DNA of 64,000 nt from Ophiodon elongatus (Eukaryota; Chordata; Actinopteri; Perciformes; Hexagrammidae): NCBI GenBank assembly GCA_016806645.1, contig JACSYO010002122.1, positions 744,001 to 808,000 on the forward strand, given 5' to 3'. The position numbers were made by a program, and so were the translations under genes. Shown here piece after piece: positions 1 through 11,796 of the stretch; the stretch's first letter is position 1; each line of letters opens with the position of its first letter. A model generated the notes under the pieces. It ran no database searches and was not told the origin of the DNA. It saw only the letters and a program-made list of their open reading frames with translations.

Positions 1-480
1 AAATATCAAAAAGAATACAACAGGTGGTCATAAAAATGTTAAGTATGCGATTAAAAACAGTATATTGTCATGAAATAGGTAATGGTATGTCAAAAAATAT
101 CATACTATAATAGGGAATTAAAGTCACAAAAGGTGATATAGTATGGCATGGAAAGCCATACAAAAGTCATAAAATGTCACAAGAGTAGTTTAAAAAAGAA
201 TCAATAAAATTATTCATTAAAAAGTCAGTACAGTATTCATTAAAAAAATCCTAGTAAAGTATATCATAAAGGTCATTGTATAGTATGTCAAAAAGTCATA
301 TGGTATGTCATGATAAACATTGAAGTCATTTAAATGTCATGTAATTGTATACTATAGTATCACAAAGTCACAAGTCATAGTATATTAAGTCAAAAAATAT
401 AAAAAGTAAATTGACTTAGTTTATTTGCAAACTGCTTTTAAAAGTTCAGTTTTTAATAAATGTATCGAACATATTTAAAA
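1..480. repeat. Degenerate AT-rich minisatellite-like tract
   Basis: The first 480 bases are very A/T-rich and contain about 15-20 occurrences of GTCA, often as AAAGTCATA or TATGTCAAAAAG, at irregular spacing of roughly 15-30 bases. This looks like a decayed tandem array of a short unit. No open frame or conserved gene is visible. The left boundary is cut by the window edge. Confidence 0.5.
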
Positions 481-1371
481 TTGAACGGTAAGTTGCAGCA
501 TATGAAGTCAAAAGCAGGAATTCTGTTGAATTGCTGTACGATCCCACGATCGCTGTGCTGACATAATACCTCACTGTGACATCTGCTTCGGCTCCTGGGT
601 TGCTTCCCCCACTATTACATGCCAATATAGTTAGAAAAAAACCCCAAAAAACATACAGTCAGTATTGCAAACTGTTTATTCGTAGTAAATGAAAAGTGTG
701 CAATTCATTCAGTGAGTGGGGAGAAAAAGAGGACAGGGGTGTCGGGGACGGTCGATGTCTTTGGTCCATACTCTGGTGGAGGAGATGTCAATGAATTGGT
801 GGGAGACAAGAAAAAGGCACTTGAGTTTACAGTTGTCTCAGAAAAGTTGTCTTGAGAAGGAGGAGACAGTCTACTGGAAGAAGCAATGAACTAGATGTTT
901 TAACCTCCATTATGCCTACTATGAATATCACATACAAAATGCCCCATGTGAGCACAAAATTATATAGCTACATAAATGTATATACAGTAAGGAATCAGAA
1001 AATAAAGTAGGATGGGATCAAGAAGAAGAAGAAGAAAATGTGAAGCGTTGGATTAATCCCTTTGGAATTCTTTACAGGCTGAGGGGGAAAAAAAAAAAAA
1101 GGCAGCAACTTTAAAACAGGACAAAATTATCTTTGGCGAAAACCTAATATTACTACAGTTTGGAATGTAAAATAAAAAACAGTGGGCAAAGTGAGGCAGA
1201 CTAAATCTACTCTCTTTATGAGTCTTGATTGAACGAATCCAGCACCTCCAGGGAAACACTGGAGATATGTGGAATAAAAGCAGATTTGTTTATCATCCGT
1301 CCTACAGCTTTCAATTCAAACAGCAGCCCTCAAAACACCAGTCAATAAAAGTCTTTACCATCTCTGAAAGC
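481..1371. other. Non-coding 3' flank of spats2; possible distal polyA site
   Basis: No recognisable coding sequence. A minus-strand AATAAA hexamer lies at 675-680 and could be a distal polyadenylation signal for spats2, whose stop codon is at 3975-3977. That would imply a 3' UTR of about 3.3 kb, which I cannot confirm. Otherwise there are only short purine tracts (1021-1035 and 1083-1100). Confidence 0.3.
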
Positions 1372-1640
1372 ATTTAAAAGGAAAGTTTGACATTTATAGG
1401 AAATACACTTTCACTACATTGAGAGTTAGATAAGATACAGCTAGCTTAGCTTTGTCCAAAAAACTAAACAAAATCCACCTCGGGTTTCTTTTTGTTTCCT
1501 GGCGCTTAACCAGGTGGACATTCGCCAAGGCAACCAATTATTCTTCTTTACTGAAGTCTTTGCTCCTTTTAAATAATTTACCGTTTGAAAACACTTTGGA
1601 TAAAGCATAAATTTCACCTTTTTGTTGCTTGTCAACTGGA
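1372..1640. repeat. Teleost dispersed repeat, copy 1 (GAGAGTTAGAT family)
   Basis: The segment has the block order of a dispersed repeat common in perch-like fish: a 'ggaaagtttgacattta.aggaaatac' head, GAGAGTTAGATAAGA, then AGCTAGCTTAGCTTTGTCC and a stretch near 'aaaatccacct'. A better copy lies at 2733-3115 and a fragment at 60994-61060. The class (non-autonomous DNA transposon or SINE-like) is not clear from the sequence. Confidence 0.5.
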
Positions 1641-2732
1641 AAACACACTTCTACAAGCAACACAAAAATGAGATGTGTGCTACATCAGAAGTGTTATCAA
1701 ACTGTAAGAAAGGAAATGAGCGTATTTCACAAAATATCATACTTTTCCTTTTAGTCAAAACATACGTGTGTGTCATTACAGCACATATTTACCAAAGACC
1801 GCAAAAAAGGTTAATGCTCTTCTCGCCACAACATTAACTCGTATAATTACTAGAGTAAAGACTTAATCTTAAATATGAAGAAAAATCTCCCTTTGATCAG
1901 AAAATCATGAAGAAACAAAAAAAAAAAAAAAGGGGGAGGGGGTGGGGGAGAAAATCTTTCTTCCAAAAGACTGCTCGAAGGAAGACGACACATTATGAAG
2001 AAAATGCAGCAATTATGTAACAACCAGTCTTAAGTCTACAGCCTTGCAGCTCCACATACTGTATGTACATAACTACAAGAAGATAAGAGATGAGGAATCA
2101 CCAGGGGTCCCTGTCCCTTAAATAAGAGCCCACTGCGAGAAAACTAATTGAAAACAGGCCGTGTCAAAACACCAGCATTGAGGTATTCACCAGCTGTGGA
2201 CACTATGAAGAGACTTAAGCTCAACAAATAGCCTCAAAGCATCTCGGCAGCCATAAAAAAAAATATATATGTCTGTGAAATCAATACAACCTTCCAATGC
2301 ATTCATCAGGTTTTGATCAGTTATATGTTCACATACAGGACAAAGTGAGAATATGAAAAAAAAAAGGGAAGAAAAGATCTTATTCTCACATCTATTTATA
2401 AATCGCACGCCCGCCCTGCAAGTACCATCTCTAGAAAGGCAAACGTGAAGTCTCTCTGTGACTCAAGGCAAGCGTGTCATTAATATGCTGCCCAAGTGCA
2501 TACAACAACATAAAGAAGAAACGGTGCGAGTGGAAGAAAAGTCATCCGAATAAATGTCAAGGACTAAATATAGAACAGCATGTGGACAGTGTCCTTTGTT
2601 GTGATATTTTTCAACATTAGGTAATGAGCCCTCTCGTTGTTACTAAACAATGGACAGCAAGCCAACAGCAGCACACACAATAACCCCCGTGGCCAATGGG
2701 AGGCCGATACATTGCCGTCTTAGCCAGTTTTT
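1641..2732. other. Non-coding stretch, no gene seen
   Basis: A/T-rich sequence with an A12 run and a G-rich tract at about 1918-1948. The short open frames here lack family signatures. It may belong to the 3' UTR or 3' flank of spats2. Confidence 0.4.
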
Positions 2733-3115
2733 AAAAAGGAAAAGCCTGACATTTTGGGAAATGTGCATTTTTGTTTTCTTGCAGAGAGTTGGATGATAAG
2801 TTTGACACTACTCTCATGTCAGTACGGTAAATATGAAGCTACAGCAAACAGCTAAGCTTTTCATAAAGACTGGAAACAAAGGCAACAGCTAGCTTCGCTC
2901 TGCCTGGCTCATAAGCCCTATAACTACATTTTTAAACTAAAGTTATTGTACAAAATAAACAAACAAGATAGAAAGTGTTAATTAGTAAAAATTTGGATTT
3001 TGTGACATTAGGCCTGTCCTAAACAAAGCTGTTTCTAACGCTTTTGTGCTAAGCTAAGCTAAGCTAAGCTAAGATAAGCTAAGATAAGCTAAGCGTGCAC
3101 TGGTGATAGTTTCAA
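2733..3115. repeat. Teleost dispersed repeat, copy 2, with (GCTAA)n tail
   Basis: This copy contains the recognisable blocks 'gacattttgggaaat', GAGAGTTGGATGATAAG, 'actctcatgtcagtacggtaa', AGCTACAGC and 'cataaagactggaaac', in the order seen in many perciform loci. A 5-bp tandem repeat of GCTAA, with two GATAA variants, follows at about 3049-3094. It is the same family as the copy at 1372-1640. Confidence 0.65.
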
Positions 3116-3881
3116 ATTTAGTCTTCAAACATGAGACTGCTATCCATCTTTTTATCCAACTCTTGGCAAGAAAGAGAATGAGTCATTTCTCAAATGTCAA
3201 ACTATTGCTTTCAGAGGGTATCCGCTGTGTTCAGAGTTACTCTCAAACACACCGACGTCCTAGTGTTAACAAGTTCCCTATGGTTTATAGCAGCCATACG
3301 AAAAGCTCTGGATTACAGTTTGATATGTGGAATTTGTCTTGCCTTGTCAAGATTAACGATAGTCTGTAGTGTCGGTTGCGCGTCTACTCTACTAATGACA
3401 AAAATCTCGTTACTGCTGGAACTACTTTTGCACTTTCACTGCACTTTCCATCATGAAGGCATTGAAATGGTTCTGGGTGACAACTAAAAGGTGGTGCAAA
3501 TCAGTGAGCTGACAAAAGCCACACACAAAAAAAAAACAGAAATAGTAATAAGAGTTCAACTTCAATAGTGCACAAATTGTTGCAGGTAATCGCGTCAGTC
3601 TCTGGCAGATAGCTTAACTGCAAGAAGAATCTGTGACAGAGACCGACAATAGCATAGCAATGAGATCTCTCAAAGAGGGCCTAAAGATAGAAGCTGTTAC
3701 CGTAACCGGGAAGGAAGGAATGCGAAAGGAAGAACGAATATAGAACAGTGAGAGCTTCTCAAGTTTGAAGGATGAATGGATAGATTTAGAGAGGTGGCGT
3801 TACAGCTCAACTGACGGAAATATGTAAACTTGTATTCTATTCTTCATTGAAAGGAGTTAGTAGAGGGGAGACTGTTGAGGG
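3116..3881. other. Non-coding, probable spats2 3' UTR or flank
   Basis: Two overlapping short plus-strand frames (3103-3369 and 3194-3487) have no recognisable family and run antisense to the presumed 3' UTR. No protein gene is supported here. Confidence 0.35.
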
Positions 3882-3925
3882 TATGGGGAGGCTATGGGGA
3901 GGCTATGGGGAGGCTATGGGGAGGC
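3882..3925. repeat. 11-bp tandem repeat in spats2 3' UTR
   Basis: Four head-to-tail perfect copies of TATGGGGAGGC lie about 50 bases past the spats2 stop codon, in the direction of transcription. In the mRNA sense the unit is GCCTCCCCATA, so the 3' UTR would carry four identical C-rich elements. Confidence 0.85.
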
Positions 3926-3974
3926 GAGTGCACGGGTTAGTAGGTGGGTTTGATCAAGCACAGGGTTTCCAATG

Positions 3975-6900
3975 TCAAGGGCAGTGCGTCCGCGGAGGCC
4001 TTTGGGGCAGCCCGTTATTAGAGGGCCGGTCTTGGTTGTTGGAGGACGTAGAGGAATGGTGGGGACCTCTTGAGCTATTTGAGTGCTGGGAAGGACCGGA
4101 AGGACCCGAGGGACCAGAAGAACCACCGTCACTCTGGTAGCGGTGGTTAGCACGACCGCTGTTTCTCTCATTGTAGGAACTGCCGTTATACCTCTGACCC
4201 CCCGAGTGATACCCTTGTCCCTGGAAAGTACGCCTGTTGCCTTGGAAAATCTGCGAATCGGATAATCAAAAAATTCAGAATTATTTACATTGCTGAAGTA
4301 AGTCAACATCTTTATGACCTGAATGGAAACACAACTGCTTTCTCGGCTGACCTGTTTGTTTGGTGGAGGGCGGTGTTCACTGGGGGGGCTTTGGGTCTGG
4401 GTGGGAGGAGGCGTTTCCAGCAGGCTCGGGCTGGCGACAGAAGAGGACGTGGAGCTACACCGGGACCGATTTGAGTAACTTGTACGCGGATGGTAAACTG
4501 TAAAAGAAACAACACAGTAAATCACCAACAGTACAACCTGGGACCCGTCTCATGGAGGACGAGTCCTCATTTCATTTTTGCTACCGTGAGTAAATCCACA
4601 GAAAAAGCTCCATTTAAGCATGGTCGATATTTGGGATTTGAAGAGCTTCTGGGTTTAAGGGCCCAGTTTAGACTGTCAACCATTGTCTAAGAAATGTGGG
4701 GAAATCTTTGGTCAACAATCAAAAACTAGATCGTACTGTGGAACACATCCAGCGATTTAGAGATCGTGTTACGAAGGGAAGTAAGGGACTGAGCACACTG
4801 ATAGATTTGCAGTCTTTAATAGTGAAAACATAACTTTTTGCACTATTAAAGACTGCGAATCTATCAGTATGCTCCGTTTAAGTTTGCTGTTCTCGGTCTG
4901 AGAAGCACCTGATTGAGTTCCATACTTCTGGAAGAGAACCTTATTTCATGCAAGATATGTTACCACACACAGTCTTTTACCAAGAGAACTTAATAATCCT
5001 TCTTTATGAGACAGATCTGTACTTTAGCTTAGCAAGGTTGCATAAATTCTGATTATCTTTATTTACATGAATAAATGTGTGTTTCCCAGTAACAATATTG
5101 ATTACCTGGTTTTCTCTAAAACTACATGATGTATTATTCTATTACTTAATTAGTTTAAGACACATTTCTAGTAAATGTTCAACCTGAGGAAGATCAGTGG
5201 GACTACAAAGAGAACATTAATAATAATTATGTGAACAATATTTAGTGTCGTGGCCATGCCTGACATGTTTAGGAATCATTTTAGGTACCAAAAATAAATA
5301 GATTCCTAGCAAAAATGTTGTGGTTGAATGTATTCATATAAAAGTTAGACAGGAATGTGCATAAGCTATGTTTTGCTTGATTTTTACATCAACCAAAAGT
5401 TTTTAAAGTTTGGTGGGAAACCTTTAAATCACTGAATCATTTCAAGAATTAAAATCAAAACAAAAAGTCAAACAGTTTTTGGGGAAAGAAAATGTGCTTT
5501 ATGTGCCTTTTTTGTATCGTCAGCTTTGGCTTTGTCCATTGCCTCCCCAAGTCATTCATGGCACACATATTGGCCAATTATAATATATTATAATTGGTTT
5601 ATTAGCCACTGTGAGTGTACTTCTAGTCTGCTGATAATTAGCTGTAATTATGGATGTGACCTTATAAAATGCTGAAACTTTGAACATGAATGAAAAAGAA
5701 AGATAAAACAGATGATTATACCGTACCTGATCCAAACCCTGAGATGCTCGTCTTCAGCGGTTCAAGATCAAACGTAAATCTCACAGCTCTCCCGAGGTCT
5801 TCATCATATTTACGCTCACTCACAAAGTGCTGAGAAAAAAAAAAAAAAAAAAAAAAGATTATATTCATCATCAGCATGCTCCAAAATGCTAAATGCATTT
5901 TAAATTTGATGGGTTTTTTTTTAATTTTATTTAAAATGATTAGTTCGGCTTGTGTTTCACCTTGGAAAAGACAACAAATGAGCTGTTTAATTTGCTTTCA
6001 TCAGAGGCTCAACAATTAACTCCCATTTCACCATTAGTCGGCCGTGTACTAAGAAAGAGAGGCGGGAACAAACTGGAGCGGCAGCGTCGTTTAAGTACCT
6101 TGATGTCCGCACGCAGTTCAGTCAGCTGCTCCTCAGACATGGATGCCGACTGGTCCGTCAGCCTTCTGAGCTCCTCCGCTCTCTTCTGCCGGGTGTCCAA
6201 AATTAACACTGAAACAAAACAAATGTGTGTTTAACAGATATGAACATATTTTAAGAAACCAACGAGACGTCTTTCAATCTTTCTTGTCCATGGTGTCTCT
6301 GCGTGCAATAGACATTCTGACAGATTGTGTCAAATTCATTTCTCAATTATTTGTTTGGTCTGTAGAATGTCAGAAAAATAATAAGAAACGTTGAATGGCG
6401 GTGCCTTCAAATGTTTTATTTTGTCCAAGAAACAGTCCAAAACCTGAAGGTATTCACTTTGTTGTCACATACAAGAAAATCAGCAAACGGAGAAGCTGGA
6501 ACTAGAGACTCTTTGGTATTATGCTTGAAAGGTGATTTAAAGGGTTAATCGATTATCAGTATAGCTGCAGATTATTAAAATGATATAATAATGATAAAGT
6601 TCTCAAAGTTCTGTTTCCGTACAACAGATATTCCCTGCAGTCCCAGTAAGTTTCATTTTTCTGGAAGAACTCAGCTGTCATTTGATATAACAAGTACAAA
6701 GTACAGCTGACTCAGCATCTAAAAGATAAACAAGGGTCAGAGATAAAGCCATTTTCAAAGCAAGATACCGCGTACACTGTTATTCAAACACCTGAAATCT
6801 CCTGCCACAAAAGCTTCATTGGGTCCAGTCAGACGTCTGAGAGGACTCCTCTGTAGGTTTGAATGGTCTTTCATGCTTTTAGGTTGTAGAAAGCCCGCTT

Positions 6901-9900
6901 TACAAATAGATGTCATTCTGTATGAAGTGTTTGTTTTTCTTACATGGAAACATAAAACACTGAAATGGTTCAACTACTAGACTGACAATTGAAATGGCAG
7001 AAAGAGACAAAAGGTACCTCTAAGCAGCAGTTCAATGGGAATAGAATAAATCAGCAGTCATTGGTGACAGAAACTGGAAGCCGAGCATCAACATGTGTGC
7101 GGATTTGAATCCCTTTCAGTGTCAAATACACAATAATACAGTCGGCAGCCAGATGGAATTATCAGGCAACATGTCGCTTGAGCAAAGCTCGTCTTCAAAC
7201 TTCACAATAGAAATAAAGGGTTTGTGTAGGGTTAAGCACTACTGGAATATCAGCTGAACTCTGGACTGGTAAACAAAATCAAAATCAAAGTTCCAACAGT
7301 ATTATCACGCAACACTAGCCGTGTTTCCACTCACCTATTTTAAGTGCATTTTGGCTTATAGCGTCAACTTCTGACCAAACTACGCTGTAGCCGAGTTTAT
7401 TCCCTCCACGGTAACACACCGTATTCACATTTTTTGCCACATTTCAAAAGTTTGCTCAAAATTCACTTGGAAATTGAATGGAACCACGGCTACTGTGGTG
7501 ACTTTGACTAAGTGGAAGTTTGAATCATTTTTTTAATTCTTCATTTGTGGCCAAAACCATTTGAAATGTAAATTATAATGGTGTAGTTTTAAGGATAAGG
7601 ACTACAAACTGTTAAACAAGTTGTTATTGAAGAAAAGAAGAAAAACAACTGATTACAAACTTTTGAAATCGTTAAACATTTTCCAGAATAAGTTTATCTA
7701 AGAGTGTTAGGCGTCTACAAAACACAATATGTCTTGTGACTGCGCTGCCTTCTGTTGTACCAGAGAACAAGCTGAAGATACGAATCAGCTCTTCTTTAGG
7801 AAGTTTTGATAGACATTTCTTTTTTCTATTTTACGGCATTTTATAGAGCAATCAATTAAGTGGAAAAACAACAGATTCCTCGATTGGAGCTAAAACAATT
7901 AATCATAATTCGATCAAAAATAAACTACTTTGACGATCGATAAGTTGTTAAAATCATTTTGTGACAAACTGAATATTTTGGGTCTTGAATCATAAGTCGT
8001 ACAAAACAATGTGTTCTTGGTCTCAAGGAAGTCAGTGTTGGCAGAAGAACGCCGATATTTTACTAAAGAAAAGATAGCAATACTACAATGTAGAAATACT
8101 CAAAACAAAATTATATTATATTAGTGAATTATAATTATTGATGCATTACTGTGTTCATCACTTTCATGTAATGCTGGTAACGTTGGGGCTAATTTAAATT
8201 ACATTATATACTTTGATCATTTCCCCCTGTGACTCAATTAAGTCTCATCTTAACCTAAAATAATAGAACTCAATTTGTTTTTGATTATATGTTGTAATAT
8301 TAATATTAATAAGCAAATTTACTAGTAAATAAAGTTGTCAAATAAATGTAGTGGAGTCAAAAGTAAAATATTTGTAAGTACAAAACAGCAAAAAATGCAA
8401 AACTGTACATTCTCTCAAGCACTGCAGTACTTGAGAGAATGTACTGCTTTTCCCCACTAAACACTATATTCATCAAATAGTCGAGAAACTAATTGGCAGC
8501 TAAATCGATTATTAAAATCATCGATTTAGCTGCAGCCCTAAACATTTGTAATAGCTACTGGTACTTGGTAACACAAGTACCTCCAGTTTGGATCAATAAG
8601 GACTGGAATGTACTCTTCAATACATCTTTTTGGGGATTTAATTGTTGCTGTTTGTGTTTCTACATATATATCTGTTTATAGAGGTTATAAAAAGGAAGAA
8701 CCATCAGTTAAACACAAGAAGGAGATTAGTAGAAGGCAAATTTTGAGGAAACCTAGCTTTTGTAATGTCGAAGAAATACTAGTTTCTTTGCTTTCCTCTC
8801 AATCCCCAAATCACCTTGCACAAAGACAGCATTGAGTCTCTCTCGACACCTGACACTATTCACTTTTTCCAGGCCTGGAACACACAACACTGTACACTGA
8901 GAGGCCAGAATAAGAGAGAATGGCCTACTTGTACAAATATGCAGTCTTGCTCTGTCATGTTACACACACACACAACTCCTCCCCCCCCCCCCCACACACA
9001 CACACACACACACACACGTATGCTCTAGGCATAGCAGGACCCGGAGGGCACCACTGCAGGTTTTGAAGAAACTGGGACACAACAATTTGTTTTACTTCCT
9101 CTCCGGAAGTGATTCAGGTCAGATTCTCCAGGCCCTTGAATGAGGTGATCATTATATGTGAAGAATACTAATAGCTCCCGGGTGGTGTGTGAGAAGCAGA
9201 GCTTTAGTTCAGACTACATACTTGAAAAAAATACAGTACTTACTGGCCTCTGCTTTCACTTTGTCCATTTCTCCCATTAGAGTCACTTCTCTGTCCATTA
9301 AACTAGAAAAAAAAGAGAGGATAATGAGATGGGGTCATTTTTCTTTACTTATACTTCTTTACTAAAGAGAGGCACTTGAGATAATGAATAATTCTAATAA
9401 CATTAAAAATAGAGGAAGCTGCACACTTGGAGAGCAGAAATACAGCAGCGTCACTGAATGATAATGCAAAACAATTCAACAGTTAAGAATGAATACATGA
9501 AAGGAGGTTCTATACTGTGCCATTATCAAATGATAAATCATGACACGGTTTAGTATGATTCTAGCTTGATTCTAAGATGCATCGCTACGTGGACGTGAAA
9601 AATAATCAGGTGTTTGGTTTCATTTCAACTCAGTTTGAGTCTTGATTTGTGTTTTGCTGTGATTTACTGGAGTAATAATGTAATAACTGTGCATAAAGTA
9701 ATAATTTAAATGTAATAAAAGCGTATAGTGTAATAATTAGCACATGTTGCATAAAGAAACAGTTTTGTGCATAATGCAATAGGTTAATACGGTATGAGAA
9801 TAGGACTTACAAACTAAGGGTAAAAAAAAGTTCTCTTCATAGGAACCCTTCTAGTTCTTCATGACAGAAGTGGCGTCATTAAGGGTCACATCTTGTGAAA

Positions 9901-11279
9901 AGTGAGTTCCCCATGTCTTTATTATTATAAAAACAGGTCAAAGAGCAAGATAAACACTGTGAAAGTATTAAAACACTCAATATGTGGAGACATAAACAAC
10001 CCGTATTCAGAAAATGTGCGTTTAAACAAGCAGGATTTCTGTGGGCGGTTGTGATGTCTCAACTATAAAATATTTGCACCATTTGACAGTTTTAAATGTA
10101 AACAGGATCAGCGGGAACAACAGGAAGTAAACATGGACGCAATTTGGATGAAATGTGCTGAAATGGAGCATTTCAGACAGGGTGAATAAAGATATACTCA
10201 GACAGTATAAGAACAATTAGGAGTTTTTGAACATTATTGGACGCGTATTGTTTGATGGTTCCAAGTAAAAGACATATTTTGGAAAGAAAAAAATCATATT
10301 TTTTCCTTTTAATACTCCCATGTTTCAGTTTTTATGTAATTGTGTTCCTCTTACTAAAAAGGTTTTGAAGTGAAGAGAAGTTTAATGAATTAATCATTAG
10401 TGGAATGAAACCAAGTACATTGACTTAAGTACTGTCTTCTTGAAATATTGTATTTTTTAACTTTAACTACATATATCTAGAATGAATATAGGATTTACAA
10501 TGTATTGTTATACAGTAAATTAAACCACACAACAGTACAAAATAATCAATGCAATCATCTCTATTGCAGCCAGCTGCATCATAAAAATGCAGCTTACTGC
10601 ATCAATGATAATCTAATAATATAAAATATAATGATGTAACAAATAGCCCATTTGGCTGCATAGTGAGTACTTATACTTCTTGTTTATATACTTACATACT
10701 TTTAGAAAAACAAATTTTTAATGCAAAAGTGTTTTTTTTTTATTATTTTTTTTTTAAAATAGCATTATAGTATTTTTGCATGTATGTAAAATATCTTAGT
10801 AGCCCACTTCAATTAAATTTAACATAGCAGGATTGTCAGAGCGGCAGCCATTTTATGTGTACCAATGCAAAGATATACGGTCAGTGCTGAGCACCATTTT
10901 CTTTTGAACAAGTCAAATAGACACAGCAAATTGTTTATTATCTGTTCTACTCTCATTCTATATTCATGATCGCACCCCTTTAGCACTTGACCAGGTGTAG
11001 GATTTGACCGTTTTTCCTCAGGCGTTTTTCTTTACCACTACATCCGTCCCGTCTTGCATGTACAAACAAGTGCAACACCACAAATGCCTTAAAGGAGAGA
11101 AAAGTCTTGCACCAATAGCCTGATGTTTTTTTTTTTTAAAGATTTATGGCTGCGTAACCTGGTCAGAAGGAGGCTGTGACAGCAGGTTTAGGAACACATA
11201 TAAACCACAGATGTATTATGGCACCCCATACAGCTGACTGAGGACATTTTATGGATCAAATTCTGATAGTATGAATACG

Positions 11280-11311
<32 letters not shown>

Positions 11312-11756
11312 TATTATTTCTAGGTGTTTGACTCATGTATAGGGGGCAAAAAGTATTTTTCCTTTTTGAGAAAGTGCCGTGATTACCAACATGGGGGTCG
11401 TGAACCCCCTTTAGTGTTCCCAAGGTAAATCTGAGGGGTCATGAGGGAACAGATTTGGGAAACAGAAGTTCATCTTCACAAAAATATTTTGGAAAAAAAA
11501 ATAAAAAAAATAAATAAATCACTCTTTGGTTTAGACGAGTGGAGGACACATTATTCGACCTGGTCATGATCTCTCTCCCGTGAAGCTTTATAATGCCACT
11601 GGACAGCAGATGACCACAAATGTAATGCAAAGGTAACTATTCTGTTTGACAGCTAGCCGGGTGCCATAGGCATGGATTAGGCTACACCCATGACAATCTT
11701 TGTGTCATTAATTTAATATGATCTATAACTGATTCATGATTACTCAGATGCTCAAA

Positions 11757-11796
<40 letters not shown>

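Noticed and set aside
3847..4140. Plus-strand 97-aa frame and minus-strand 204-aa frame over 3914-4528
   Set aside because: Both are shadows of the last two spats2 exons. The 204-aa frame reads through the 101-bp intron and then leaves the conserved frame. The spliced product keeps the family tail.
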